From assembly GCA_964393975.1 (NCBI GenBank), contig CAYMVO010000003.1:13166-77165 (forward strand): a stretch of 64,000 nt of DNA, given 5' to 3'. This DNA comes from CALVNN01 sp964393975 (GTDB lineage: Bacteria; Bacillota; Clostridia; Christensenellales; UBA1242). The notes beneath the pieces were generated by a model. That model had not been told where the DNA came from and did not search any database. It worked only from the letters and a program-made list of their open reading frames with translations. The position numbers and the translations under genes were made by a program. Below, one piece after another: positions 9,377 to 18,408 of the stretch (position 1 is its first letter; the number at the start of each line of letters is the position of its first letter).

Positions 9377-12019
9377 ATGATAAAGAGTGACCTTTCGCCG
9401 ATGATGCAACACTATATGTCTCTAAAGGAGGAGTATCAAGACTGTATCATTATGTATAGACTTGGCGATTTTTACGAGATGTTTTTTGATGATGCAAAGA
9501 TTGTATCAAAGGAGTTAAATCTTGTGCTGACGGGTAGAGATTGCGGTCTTAGTGAGAGGGCTCCGATGTGTGGCGTTCCGGCGCACGCTATAGATAGTTA
9601 TTTGTCAGATTTGGTGGCTAAGGGGTACAAGGTAGCGATTTGTGAACAGTTGAGCGCACCACAAAAGGGAGCAATGGTAAAGCGTGATGTCGTACGAGTG
9701 GTTACGCCAGGTACGGTCATTGAGACAGAGATTTTAGACGCTAATAAAAATAATTACATAGCGTGTATTGATTGTGAAAAGGGTGAGTGCGGACTAGCGT
9801 ATCTAGATATTAGTACGGGTGCCTTTTATGCGAAGGAGTTTGTTGGGGAGTACTTAACTGAGCTCAATGATGAACTGCTTAGGATACAACCCGCTGAGGT
9901 GATATGCAATCAATACACCGTTGATATATCCGGTAGTTTAGGTGGCGTAGTTTTGGGTAGTTTGCCAAAATTTTTCAAATATTTTGATTGGGCTTTTCAA
10001 AATGAGACTGCCATAAATATGATTTTGAAACAATACAATATAAAAGATATAAAAAGTACGGATATTTATGAGAAAAAATGCGTCATAGGTGCGTGCGGTG
10101 CCTTGCTTGAGTACATTAAAAATACTCAAAAGCGTGACTTGACACATATAAAACCTATTACGCTTTTGAGAGATGATGCGTTTATGTACTTAGACGCAAA
10201 CGCTAGGCGAAATCTAGAACTCGTCACCACTATGCGTGACAACAAGAAAAAGGGCTCTCTTTTGGATGTTTTGGATGACACCAAGACAAAAATGGGAGCG
10301 AGGTATTTAAGGACGCTTATAGAGCAACCATTAAGGAGTGCTAAAGAAATCAATTTGCGTCTAGATGCGGTAGAGGAACTGATAAAAAACATTATCCAAA
10401 AAGAAGCCTTAAAGGAGACTCTTAAGGATATCATTGATATTGAGAGAGTGAGTAGCAAGCTATCTTATAATACGATTTTACCTATTGATTGCGTGAGACT
10501 AAAAAAGGCATTATCTAAGATTATGGATTTAAAACTTATACTCACAAAGTTTAAATCACCTCTTTTAGTAGATATAAATAATAATATTGCCGATTTTAAC
10601 GCTTTGATAAAGATACTAGAAGACTCATTAGATGAGAAAAAGACTATTGATGATTTGGATGACACAAACCTAACAAAGCGAGAAAAAGCTAAGCGTGTGC
10701 CACCGCTCATTATAAAGAACGGATACAATTCACAACTAGATGAATATCGCAATATGCGTAATAATAGCTTGAGTTACATTCAAAACCTTGAGGTCGTAGA
10801 AAAACAAAAAACGGGACTAGATTTAAAAATCAGTTTTAATAACGTATACGGATATTATATAGAAATAGGTAAGGAATACGCATCAAAAGTGCCGTTTAGA
10901 TATGTGAGAAAGCAAACCGTTTCAGGCAAAGATAGATATGTGACGGAAGAACTAAGAGAACTAGAAAATAGGCTTGTAGATGCGGAAGATTTGGCTAACG
11001 AACTAGAAAAAACACTTTATGAAAACATAAAGAAGATCTTGAGGGAAAACTTTAAAGTGTTTCTAAAGACGGCAGAGCAAGTCGCTCTTTTGGATGTGCT
11101 CGTTAGTTTTGCTAGTGTGTCAACAAAATACAATTATTCAAAACCCGAAATCAATGATAGTCTAACCGAATTGGATATAAAAGAGGGTAGGCACCCAGTG
11201 GTCGAGTCTTTAAACCGTTCGGATAATTTTGTGCCAAACGATATATTTTTGGATGATAGGGACAATCGTATTATGATAATCACAGGTCCTAATATGGCGG
11301 GTAAAAGCACGTATATGAGGCAGACGGCTATTATAGCTCTAATGGCGCATATAGGGTGTTTTGTCCCTGCGAAATCTGCTAAGGTACCTATTTTTGATAG
11401 GATATTCACCCGAGTAGGTGCTAGTGATGACCTTGCTTTTGGTCAAAGTACTTTTATGGTGGAAATGAGTGAGGTGAGCAACATTTTAAATAATGCTACA
11501 GACAAGAGTCTAGTCATACTAGATGAGGTGGGTAGAGGGACTGCGACTTATGATGGTCTTAGTATAGCGTGGTCAATAATGGAGTATATATCTAAAAACC
11601 TCAAGTGCAAGACTCTTTTTGCGACGCATTATCACGAACTCACAGATCTAGAAAATATGCTAGAGGGTGTGAAAAATTACCGTATTAGTGTAAAAGAATT
11701 TAATAATAACATCATATTTTTGAGAAAAATTGTGCGTGGTGGTGCAAATCGTAGTTTTGGTATAGAGGTCGCACAACTTGCTGGTTTACCTAATATTGTT
11801 ATTCAAAGGGCGAAAGAAATCTTGTCGCTTTTGCAAGTAAATGAAAGGACAAATCTCAAAAATGTTTGTGAGAACGCTTTACCTCAAGAGTTTGAGAATG
11901 GGAGCAAAGAGGATAATCAAATAAAGCAGATTTTAAAGGATATTGATATAAATAATCTTACACCATTTATGGCAATGGAAGTTTTGAATAATTTGTTAGA
12001 AATTATAAATAAAAAATAG
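9377..12019 (+). CDS. mutS: DNA mismatch repair protein MutS
   Basis: MutS recognises base mismatches and small loops and, with ATP, recruits MutL. The 880-residue protein has the full MutS architecture. The N-terminal mismatch-reading domain carries the intercalating Phe-x-Glu (GDFYEMFFDDA). Connector, lever and clamp domains follow, and the C-terminal ABC-type ATPase carries Walker A (GPNMAGKSTYMRQ) and the signature/Walker B segment (VILDEVGRGTATYDG). A GGGGGAAG ribosome site precedes the ATG. The gene is first in a run mutS-mutL-miaA-methionine gamma-lyase with gaps of 9 bases or less, a common Clostridia arrangement. Confidence 0.97.
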   Translation: MIKSDLSPMMQHYMSLKEEYQDCIIMYRLGDFYEMFFDDAKIVSKELNLVLTGRDCGLSERAPMCGVPAHAIDSYLSDLVAKGYKVAICEQLSAPQKGAMVKRDVVRVVTPGTVIETEILDANKNNYIACIDCEKGECGLAYLDISTGAFYAKEFVGEYLTELNDELLRIQPAEVICNQYTVDISGSLGGVVLGSLPKFFKYFDWAFQNETAINMILKQYNIKDIKSTDIYEKKCVIGACGALLEYIKNTQKRDLTHIKPITLLRDDAFMYLDANARRNLELVTTMRDNKKKGSLLDVLDDTKTKMGARYLRTLIEQPLRSAKEINLRLDAVEELIKNIIQKEALKETLKDIIDIERVSSKLSYNTILPIDCVRLKKALSKIMDLKLILTKFKSPLLVDINNNIADFNALIKILEDSLDEKKTIDDLDDTNLTKREKAKRVPPLIIKNGYNSQLDEYRNMRNNSLSYIQNLEVVEKQKTGLDLKISFNNVYGYYIEIGKEYASKVPFRYVRKQTVSGKDRYVTEELRELENRLVDAEDLANELEKTLYENIKKILRENFKVFLKTAEQVALLDVLVSFASVSTKYNYSKPEINDSLTELDIKEGRHPVVESLNRSDNFVPNDIFLDDRDNRIMIITGPNMAGKSTYMRQTAIIALMAHIGCFVPAKSAKVPIFDRIFTRVGASDDLAFGQSTFMVEMSEVSNILNNATDKSLVILDEVGRGTATYDGLSIAWSIMEYISKNLKCKTLFATHYHELTDLENMLEGVKNYRISVKEFNNNIIFLRKIVRGGANRSFGIEVAQLAGLPNIVIQRAKEILSLLQVNERTNLKNVCENALPQEFENGSKEDNQIKQILKDIDINNLTPFMAMEVLNNLLEIINKK

Positions 12020-12028
12020 GAGGTATTT

Positions 12029-13939
12029 ATGGGTAAAATAAATTTGCTAGATAGTTCAGTGTATAATCATATTTCCGCGGGCGAAGTGGTGACAAACCCT
12101 TCTGCCGTCGTAAAGGAACTAGTGGAAAATAGTATCGACGCTGGCGCCGATAAGATTACCATAGAGGTTGAGGGCGGTGGAATAACTAAAATTCGTGTAA
12201 TAGATAATGGCTCAGGTATGGAAAAAGATGATGTGAAAAAAGCGTTTTTGTCTCATGCGACTAGCAAAATTAGTAATATTGATGATATTTTTCATATTTC
12301 TACGCTTGGCTTTAGAGGCGAAGCGCTCGCTAGTATTGGTGCTGTTAGTAAGGCAAATATTGTGACCAAAACGCGCGATACTGATACAGGTGTTTCTTTG
12401 TCTGTAGAGGGTGGGGTGTTTGGAGATGTTACGGAATGTGCGAGCACCGATGGTACTTCTGTGACGGTTACTAATTTATTTTACAATACACCTGCGAGGT
12501 TAAAGTTTTTGAAAGCTACTAGGTTTGAACAGAGTGATATAAATAAGGTCGTTTCTAGATTTATACTAGGACATCCACAAATAAGTTTTACATATTTAGT
12601 AGACGGTGAATTGTTTTATCAATCATCTAGCGGTACTTTGTTCGATGCTATATATTCGGTTTATGGTGCTGAGTTTTTGCAGGAAATGTTTAGTATGGAT
12701 ATTAAAGAGAACGGCATTCATTTGAGCGGGTATATATGTACACCCTTAGGTACAAAAAATAGTAATAGTTGGCAAAATACTTTTGTAAATGGTCGCTGGG
12801 TGGAGTCTAAAAGTATAAGTACTGCTTGCTTTAACGCTTATAGTAATTATGTTATGAAAAATAAATATCCATCTTACATATTAAATATAGAAATTGATCC
12901 TCGTGATGTTGATATAAACGTGTCTCCGCAAAAGACCGAGGCAAAGTTTGTGCGTGATGTCGATGTGTTAAATTTGACGTATAAGGGCGTGGCGCTTGCT
13001 TTGGCAAAGCACGAGAAAGAACAAGAAGAAAAAGAAAACGTTGAAAGATTGGGTGCTACACCGACTATTGATAAGGACGAAAAGGTCGTTATAAATGCAA
13101 ATAGTTTCAATCCAAATTTGTTTGAGTGCGATAAACCAAGTGAAAAGCCGATAAGTGTAACGGTAGAGGAGCAACCTGAAAGTCATTTAAATGATACAAC
13201 AGTTCAAATCTTTGAGGGATATAACGAGGTTAAAAAGGTAGAAGATATAAAGCCTGTATCAAAAATTGTCTTTAACTCACCATCAAGCGTAATGAGTGAG
13301 GTTATGAAAATGGAGGCGGATAAAATCCATAAAACACTTAGTCAAAGTACATTTTTAGAGGAGGATGAACCTTTTAAAATAGTTGGTGTCGCATTTACTA
13401 CGTATATAATAGTTGAGTCGGGCGAGCAATTGTATTTTATTGACCAACACGCCGCTCATGAGAGGGTGCTTTATGATAAGTTTGTGGCGGAGGTAAAGTC
13501 GGGTGACGTACATTCGCAACCGCTACTGATTCCGTTTACGTTAAATACAAGTTATGCTGAAAGTGAATTTTTAGAAAAATACAAGAGTGAATTGTCATCT
13601 ATGGGGTTTGAAATTGATGTGTTTGGAAATAATGCTTATAAGATATCCGCTGTTCCAGAGATTTTGAGTGATTTAGATCTAAATATCTTTTTTAGAGATA
13701 TATTTAGTGAATTGAATTATCTTACAAATCAAAATGAATTGATTAAAGACAAAATAGCGACCAAAGCGTGTAGGAGCGCTATCAAAGCGGGTGATAAAAT
13801 AGGTGATGATGAGATTGCGTTGTTGATAAAAATGGTAAATAGTAGCGATAGTCCTTTGCAATGCCCACACGGCAGACCTTTTGTCGTGAAAGTCACCAAG
13901 ACAGAACTAGAAAAGTGGTTTAAAAGGATAGTATGTTAG
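12029..13939 (+). CDS. mutL: DNA mismatch repair protein MutL
   Basis: MutL couples mismatch recognition by MutS to strand incision. The 636-residue protein has an N-terminal GHKL ATPase (ELVENSIDAGAD, GFRGEALASIGAV) and a C-terminal dimerisation/endonuclease domain. The nuclease motifs found in methyl-independent bacteria are visible: DQHAAHERVLYD, ACRSAIKAGD and CPHGRPF. The last acidic residue of the first motif is Asp instead of the usual Glu, a conservative change, so nicking activity is probably kept. The central linker (about residues 330-440) is variable and charged. The gene overlaps miaA by seven bases. Confidence 0.96.
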   Translation: MGKINLLDSSVYNHISAGEVVTNPSAVVKELVENSIDAGADKITIEVEGGGITKIRVIDNGSGMEKDDVKKAFLSHATSKISNIDDIFHISTLGFRGEALASIGAVSKANIVTKTRDTDTGVSLSVEGGVFGDVTECASTDGTSVTVTNLFYNTPARLKFLKATRFEQSDINKVVSRFILGHPQISFTYLVDGELFYQSSSGTLFDAIYSVYGAEFLQEMFSMDIKENGIHLSGYICTPLGTKNSNSWQNTFVNGRWVESKSISTACFNAYSNYVMKNKYPSYILNIEIDPRDVDINVSPQKTEAKFVRDVDVLNLTYKGVALALAKHEKEQEEKENVERLGATPTIDKDEKVVINANSFNPNLFECDKPSEKPISVTVEEQPESHLNDTTVQIFEGYNEVKKVEDIKPVSKIVFNSPSSVMSEVMKMEADKIHKTLSQSTFLEEDEPFKIVGVAFTTYIIVESGEQLYFIDQHAAHERVLYDKFVAEVKSGDVHSQPLLIPFTLNTSYAESEFLEKYKSELSSMGFEIDVFGNNAYKISAVPEILSDLDLNIFFRDIFSELNYLTNQNELIKDKIATKACRSAIKAGDKIGDDEIALLIKMVNSSDSPLQCPHGRPFVVKVTKTELEKWFKRIVC

Positions 13940-14820
13940 TAGTGATAGCGGGACCGACTGCGGTCGGAAAATCTGACCTTGCGGTAGAGCTAGCTGAGAA
14001 GATAAACGGTGAGATTGTGAGTGCTGACTCTATGCAAATATACAAAGGGTTTGACATAGGGACTGCAAAAATCACGCAAGACGAAATGAAAGGCATTCCT
14101 CATTATATGATTGATGTTACGAGCAAAGACGCGCCGTTTAGCGTGAGCGATTATAAAAATATGGCGAAACCAATCATTGATGATATTTTAAAGCGTGGCA
14201 AAACGCCGATATTAGTCGGTGGGACAGGGTTATATATTGACGCTATATTACACCCTTTTCAGTTTGGCGGATACGACGAGACAGTAAGACAAAAGTATAA
14301 TGATATGTTGGCAAGTATTGGAAAGGAGGCACTTTACGAGATTTTAAAGCAAAAAGCACCCGACAAGGCTAATAAAATACATCCCAACAATACTAAAAGA
14401 GTGGTGCGAGCGTTAGAGACGGCTGAGGTCGGTGGCGGTAATAGTGATGATAAAGTCAAAAATGAATATGATTATATTTATATAGTGCTAAAAATGGATA
14501 GGGAAGCGCTTTACAACCGCGTAAACAAGCGTGTTGATAAAATGATAGATTTAGGGCTTTGTGATGAAGTGGCTAGACTAAAAGATATCTACCCTTGGGA
14601 GTGCCAAGCGATGCAAGCGATTGGTTATAAGGAGTGGCGTGAGTATTTTTTGGGGCGCGACACTTTGGAAAATGTAAAGGAAAAAATCAAATTAAACTCA
14701 AGACATTATGTAAAAAGGCAACTTACTTGGTTTCGTGCTAAAAGCGAGGCTGTTTGGTTTGACGCATCAAAAAAGGATGAGATTATTGAGTATGTTGCAA
14801 ATAAGATGAAAGGAAATTAA
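13933..14820 (+). CDS. miaA: tRNA dimethylallyltransferase MiaA
   Basis: MiaA transfers a dimethylallyl group to N6 of adenosine 37 next to the anticodon of tRNAs reading UNN codons. The 295-residue protein shows the P-loop (IAGPTAVGKSDLAVEL), the SADSMQIYKGFDIGTAK segment that binds the substrate and diphosphate, LVGGTGLYIDAIL, and the C-terminal QAIGYKEW and SRHYVKRQLTWFR motifs. All of these are typical of the family. Its start lies inside the end of mutL, giving translational coupling, and it is followed one base later by the methionine gamma-lyase family gene. Confidence 0.97.
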   Translation: MLVVIAGPTAVGKSDLAVELAEKINGEIVSADSMQIYKGFDIGTAKITQDEMKGIPHYMIDVTSKDAPFSVSDYKNMAKPIIDDILKRGKTPILVGGTGLYIDAILHPFQFGGYDETVRQKYNDMLASIGKEALYEILKQKAPDKANKIHPNNTKRVVRALETAEVGGGNSDDKVKNEYDYIYIVLKMDREALYNRVNKRVDKMIDLGLCDEVARLKDIYPWECQAMQAIGYKEWREYFLGRDTLENVKEKIKLNSRHYVKRQLTWFRAKSEAVWFDASKKDEIIEYVANKMKGN

Positions 14821-14821
14821 T

Positions 14822-16051
14822 ATGGAAAATATAATTGAAAAATCAGAAGAAGAACTAAAAGATTTATATAAAGAATTAGATAAAATAGCAGAGTACAATC
14901 AAGAAAAAGTCTTGAATGCTTTTAGAAAATATAGAATCAGTGAGAGACATTTTGCACCAACAAATGGTTATGGTTATGGTGATGCCGGTAGAGATACGCT
15001 GTATAAGGTGGTGGCGGAGATTTTCGGTGCTGAAGACGGTATAATTACACCATATATTGCTTGTGGCTCTCACGCTTTATCGCTTACTTTGTTTGCGCTT
15101 TTAAGGCACGCAGGTCAAAAAATGTTATCTATCACAGGTAAACCTTATGATACGCTTTTAGAGGTCATAAACGGCGTTGAGGGTGAGGATATAGGAAGCC
15201 TTAAAGATTACGGCATTATCTATGAACAAATCGACTTAAATGATAATAAAATAGATTATGTCGCTATTGAAAACGCTTTGAAAAATGGTAAATACGATTT
15301 GATTTATTTGCAAAGGTCTCGTGGCTATGCGTGGCGTGATGCTTTGTCAATAGCGGAGATAAAGAAAGTTTGCGATTTGGTGCGTGAGTATGACAAAGAG
15401 GTCGTTATAATGATAGATAATTGCTATGGTGAGTTTTCTGAAATGCTTGAGCCCGTACAAGTCGGCGTAGACGTACAAGTCGGTGCACTCCAAAAAAATT
15501 GCGGTGGCGGTATCGCTCAAAATGGCGGATATATTGTCGGTAAACACAAGATTATTGAGGCAGTCGGTAGGAGACTATTTTCTCCTTCACTTGGGCTTGA
15601 GGTCGGTTCGTATGCTTATGGATATAGAGATTTTTATCACGGCTTGTTTATGGCTCCTCACACTACAAAGCAGGCGCAAATGGGGTGCTTGCTAATGGCT
15701 AAGACTTTTAGTAAATTGGGATACAAAGCTTTTCCAGACTGCACATATACACCTAGAGATATTGTAGCGAGTATAGAATTAGGTTCTCGTGAAAAATTGA
15801 TAAAGTTGTGTCAAATTTTGCAGTCTTATTCACCTGTAGATAGTTTTGTCACCCCAGAACCTTGCCAAATGCCAGGATATCCTAATGAGGTCATTATGTC
15901 GGCGGGTACCTTTATCTCGGGTGCGACTATTGAGCTTAGTTGTGATGCTCCAGTGCGTCCACCGTACATACTATATGTGCAAGGCGGGTTGACTTATGAG
16001 CATATCAAAATAGTACTAAGACAATTTATAAAAGCATTGCAAAATGAATAA
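14822..16051 (+). CDS. Methionine gamma-lyase family protein (aluminium resistance protein type, PLP enzyme)
   Basis: The 409-residue protein belongs to the pyridoxal-phosphate-dependent family often annotated as aluminium resistance protein or methionine gamma-lyase family. Seen directly are ERHFAPTNGYGYGDAGRD near the N-terminus, ALRHAGQKMLSITGKPYDT-like sequence around residue 100, and a lysine in GALQKNCGGGIAQNGGYI where the cofactor lysine is expected. The exact substrate is not established for this family, so the enzyme name should be taken loosely. It follows miaA at one base and ends the operon. Its regular partnership with miaA and mut genes in Bacillota supports the call. Confidence 0.9.
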   Translation: MENIIEKSEEELKDLYKELDKIAEYNQEKVLNAFRKYRISERHFAPTNGYGYGDAGRDTLYKVVAEIFGAEDGIITPYIACGSHALSLTLFALLRHAGQKMLSITGKPYDTLLEVINGVEGEDIGSLKDYGIIYEQIDLNDNKIDYVAIENALKNGKYDLIYLQRSRGYAWRDALSIAEIKKVCDLVREYDKEVVIMIDNCYGEFSEMLEPVQVGVDVQVGALQKNCGGGIAQNGGYIVGKHKIIEAVGRRLFSPSLGLEVGSYAYGYRDFYHGLFMAPHTTKQAQMGCLLMAKTFSKLGYKAFPDCTYTPRDIVASIELGSREKLIKLCQILQSYSPVDSFVTPEPCQMPGYPNEVIMSAGTFISGATIELSCDAPVRPPYILYVQGGLTYEHIKIVLRQFIKALQNE

Positions 16052-16136
16052 TTATATGCTAAAAAGTCGCGGTTTTACGGGCAAAATTGAGGGTTTTTAA
16101 AAAATAAAAAAAATTTTAAAAACTTTGTAAAAGTAG

Positions 16137-16165
16137 TTGACATTTTATGTTTTTTATATTATTAT
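16137..16165 (+). promoter_or_regulatory. Promoter of the tRNA cluster
   Basis: A perfect TTGACA (16137-16142), a 17-bp spacer and TATTAT (16160-16165) lie about 45 bases before the first tRNA. The short interval from mapped -10 to the first tRNA fits a stable-RNA promoter. Confidence 0.75.
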
Positions 16166-16210
16166 ATAAGAGTCAAAGTAATTAGTGTATTTTATATGCT
16201 ACTTTGATAT

Positions 16211-16286
16211 CGGGGTGTAGCGCAAGTGGTAGCGCATATGGTTTGGGACCATAGGGTTGGGAGTTCGAGTCTCTTCACCCCGACCA
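16211..16286 (+). tRNA. tRNA-Pro (UGG)
   Basis: The cloverleaf has a seven-base acceptor stem (CGGGGTG with CACCCCG), an anticodon arm TATGG/CCATA with loop TTTGGGA (anticodon TGG), and an encoded CCA. It is the first of six tRNAs. Confidence 0.95.
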
Positions 16287-16307
16287 ATAAAGAGGTGTTC
16301 TCTTTAA

Positions 16308-16384
16308 GGACCTTTAGCTCAGTTGGTTAGAGCAACTGGCTCATAACCAGTTTGTCCGGGGTTCGAGTCCCTGAAGGTCCACCA
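16308..16384 (+). tRNA. tRNA with CAU anticodon (elongator Met or lysidine-modified Ile)
   Basis: The anticodon arm is ACTGG/CCAGT with loop CTCATAA (anticodon CAT) and CCA is encoded. The first acceptor pair is G-C, which rules out the initiator type. The acceptor and D-arm sequence (GGACCTTTAGCTCAGTTGG) resembles what I recall of Bacillus tRNA-Ile2, so an isoleucine identity after TilS modification is at least as likely as elongator Met. Confidence 0.85.
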
Positions 16385-16391
16385 TTATTTT

Positions 16392-16468
16392 GGCCTAGTA
16401 GCTCAGTTGGTTAGAGCGCCAGCCTGTCACGCTGGAGGTCGAGGGTTCGAGCCCCTTCTGGGTCGCCA
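16392..16468 (+). tRNA. tRNA-Asp (GUC)
   Basis: The anticodon arm is CCAGC/GCTGG with loop CTGTCAC (anticodon GTC), the discriminator is G, and CCA is encoded. The acceptor stem contains two G-U type pairs. Confidence 0.95.
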
Positions 16469-16506
16469 ATAATTATGCTAGAAGAATTTTTATAAAGTTC
16501 TTTTAT

Positions 16507-16582
16507 GGCTCGATAGCTCAGTCGGTAGAGCAGGAGACTGAAAATCTCCGTGTCGGTGGTTCGATTCCGCCTCGAGCCACCA
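16507..16582 (+). tRNA. tRNA-Phe (GAA)
   Basis: The acceptor is GGCTCGA with TCGAGCC, the anticodon arm is GGAGA/TCTCC with loop CTGAAAA (anticodon GAA), and CCA is encoded. Confidence 0.95.
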
Positions 16583-16609
16583 ATCCTTTCTTTAAAGGGG
16601 TTTAAATAT

Positions 16610-16684
16610 GCTGGTGTGGCTCAATGGCAGAGCAGCTGACTTGTAATCAGCAGGTTGAAGGTTCAACTCCTTTCACCAGCTCCA
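16610..16684 (+). tRNA. tRNA-Thr (UGU)
   Basis: The acceptor is GCTGGTG with CACCAGC, the anticodon arm is GCTGA/TCAGC with loop CTTGTAA (anticodon TGT), the discriminator is U, and CCA is encoded. Confidence 0.95.
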
Positions 16685-16688
16685 TTAT

Positions 16689-16773
16689 GGAGAAGTACCA
16701 AAGCGGCCAACTGGAACAGACTGTAAATCTGTCGGTACTACCTTCGGTGGTTCGAATCCACCCTTCTCCACCA
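16689..16773 (+). tRNA. tRNA-Tyr (GUA)
   Basis: This is a class II tRNA of 85 nt with a variable arm (GGTACTACCTTCGGTGG region). The anticodon loop is CTGTAAA (anticodon GTA) and CCA is encoded. It is the last of the six-tRNA cluster. Confidence 0.95.
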
Positions 16774-16805
16774 TATATTGTATAATTAAGACTTTAATGG
16801 TTACT

Positions 16806-16840
16806 AGATATAGCGTATATAATGTGCGCTATATCTTTTT
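16806..16840 (+). terminator. Terminator of the tRNA cluster
   Basis: A perfect 10-bp stem (AGATATAGCG with CGCTATATCT) is followed by a T run, about 30 bases behind tRNA-Tyr. Confidence 0.9.
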
Positions 16841-17085
16841 CTATGAAAATTGCAATAAAAATGAGAGTCAAAATGAGAGTCAAATTTGTGCTTAATTACA
16901 TTATGTAATTATTTATGATTGTATAATAAATGTTGGGGTGGGTAGATAGTTTAATAAAAAAGGTTCTATGTCAAAGGTTGGGGGGTAAATAAAAAATAAA
17001 TATTTTTGCTATTATTAGTTTGCTTGTGTGTGGCGAACAAGTTTTTTGTAAATAGAGTAAGTCGTTTTTTATTTTGGTTTTTGTG
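16841..17085. other. Gene-free stretch with an ISL3-like end remnant
   Basis: This is an AT-rich gap between the tRNA terminator and the terminator of the RsgI-like gene. It holds a short direct duplication (GAGAGTCAAAATGAGAGTCAAA) and, at 16961-17070, an end-like sequence shared with 42658-42915. No credible gene was seen; the hydrophobic frame near 17006 is not supported by a ribosome site. Confidence 0.5.
16961..17070. repeat. Degenerate solo remnant of the ISL3-type element
   Basis: GTTCTATGTCAAAGGTTGG and the following AATAAATATTTTTGCTATTATTAGTTTG nearly repeat the block at 42658-42720. TTGTAAATAGAGTAAG farther on matches sequence on the other side of the transposase remnant at 42891-42910. 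The intervening transposase sequence is absent here, so this looks like an internally deleted copy. Confidence 0.5.
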
Positions 17086-17126
17086 CTTAAAAAAAAGTAT
17101 CTTAGGTGAGTACCTAGGATACTTTT
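17086..17126 (-). terminator. Intrinsic terminator of the RsgI-like gene
   Basis: A 15-bp stem with one G-T pair (AAAAGTATCTTAGGT with ACCTAGGATACTTTT) is followed, on the minus strand, by eight T. It lies about 20 bases after the minus-strand stop at 17148. Confidence 0.9.
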
Positions 17127-17147
17127 CGTATGTAGTGTTTGAAAATT

Positions 17148-18119
17148 TTATATTTCTGATTGTTTATTTTTTAAAGAATCTTGCCAGTCCTTGATTTGTG
17201 ATTCGATAAGCTCTTTATCTTTATTGAAGGCATCTTTATGATTCTTTAAGATTTCTTTGCCAGCTTCTTGAGCTTCTTTCATAGTGGTCTTAGCTTTTTC
17301 TAAGATTTCTTTGCTCTTTTCTCTGATTTTTTCTACTTCAGCGTCAATCTTTTTCTGTAACTCTGCATTTGCTTTGTTTAGCCCATCTTTTGCGTTGTCT
17401 AATTGCTTTTGAATATTAGTTTTGAGTGAATCAACCTCTATTTTATCAAGTTTGTCTTGTAAAGATGTGATTAATTCGTTGAAGTCTGTAATAGTCTTGG
17501 AAACACCACTTTTCACCAACTCAATAGCTTTCATTAGCTCCGTTCTAAGAGTCACGGCAGTATCTTTCAATTCATCGGTGGTAGTATTGATAAGACTCAA
17601 AATTTCATCGGTAGTCTTATTTGCATATTCTTTTGATGAAACATTTAAATTGTTAAGTGCTACTTTTAAATCACTACTTATATTAGTGATTGCACCAGCG
17701 ATGATACCATTTTCACTAAAGTATTCGTTGACTTTGTTAGTAACTTTTTCTTTTAATGCTTTGTAATCTTCTGTGTTTTCAGCGTAAATATTTACACTCA
17801 CGGTAGTACCAGTAGTATCTACATTGATGTGTCCTGCTTCGGTGCTAAGCTCCACAAAAAGTTTTGCTGCCTCTTCAGCTGATTTACCCTCAAAATTTAC
17901 ATTAGCAACAATCTTTTCGCCGTCTTCATTTAAAACATTTACACCTACAACTTTGTTGCTAGAATTTAAAACAAATTGCACGTTAGGGTTTACACTACAT
18001 TCCATAACTGCTTTCGCATTTTTGTCATTGTTTTTTGCAATGAACATAACACCTACTATCGCAACTACCAAAACTATAGCGATAACGATAGCAAATTTCC
18101 AACTTTTTGATTTTGTCAT
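17148..18119 (-). CDS. Membrane-anchored protein with RsgI-like extracytoplasmic domain and long helical tail
   Basis: The 323-residue protein has one N-terminal membrane segment (about residues 10-29). An extracytoplasmic domain of about 100 residues follows; its SVNPNVQFVLNSSNKVVGV and NEDGEKI patterns resemble the middle domain of RsgI-type anti-sigma factors. The rest, from about residue 135, is a long Lys/Glu/Ala-rich amphipathic region likely to form helices or coiled coil. Unlike RsgI, there is no cytoplasmic sigma-binding domain before the membrane segment, and no sigI gene is adjacent. It may therefore be a stand-alone cell-wall sensor or spacer. The start is supported by AGGAGG seven bases upstream. 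Function unknown. Confidence 0.65.
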   Translation of the reverse strand: MTKSKSWKFAIVIAIVLVVAIVGVMFIAKNNDKNAKAVMECSVNPNVQFVLNSSNKVVGVNVLNEDGEKIVANVNFEGKSAEEAAKLFVELSTEAGHINVDTTGTTVSVNIYAENTEDYKALKEKVTNKVNEYFSENGIIAGAITNISSDLKVALNNLNVSSKEYANKTTDEILSLINTTTDELKDTAVTLRTELMKAIELVKSGVSKTITDFNELITSLQDKLDKIEVDSLKTNIQKQLDNAKDGLNKANAELQKKIDAEVEKIREKSKEILEKAKTTMKEAQEAGKEILKNHKDAFNKDKELIESQIKDWQDSLKNKQSEI

Positions 18120-18310
18120 ACGACCTCCTAAAAATTCAAATTAATGAAGATTAATTCTTCTGACAAGATTATATAACATTATATTGAAAAAGGCAATTAA
18201 AATATTTAAATTTTTTTAAAAAAAACAATTTGAAAGAGTTATAAATCAATCTTATTTATGCTTTTTTATAGCGAACTATTTGAAAATCTTTATATTTTTA
18301 ATAAAAACTA

Positions 18311-18339
18311 TTGCAATTACTAAATAAATAAGTTATACT
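18311..18339 (+). promoter_or_regulatory. Sigma-A-type promoter of the 312-residue membrane protein gene
   Basis: TTGCAA (18311-18316), 17 bases, then TATACT (18334-18339), about 70 bases before the start at 18409. The rest of the 289-bp divergent gap is AT-rich with no other clear signal. Confidence 0.6.
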
Positions 18340-18408
18340 ACTAATAACAATTAAGCGGTTTTTTAATGGTGGGAGTTATATTGTTAATTTAATAAGAAAG
18401 AGATTGTT

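Noticed and set aside
16160..16780. CRISPR-like regularity in the tRNA cluster
   Set aside because: The recurring TTCGA and CCA blocks are T arms and tRNA 3' ends. No CRISPR array or cas gene was seen anywhere in the window.
17006..17194. Hydrophobic 62-codon frame
   Set aside because: It crosses the terminator and the 3' end of the RsgI-like gene and has no ribosome site.
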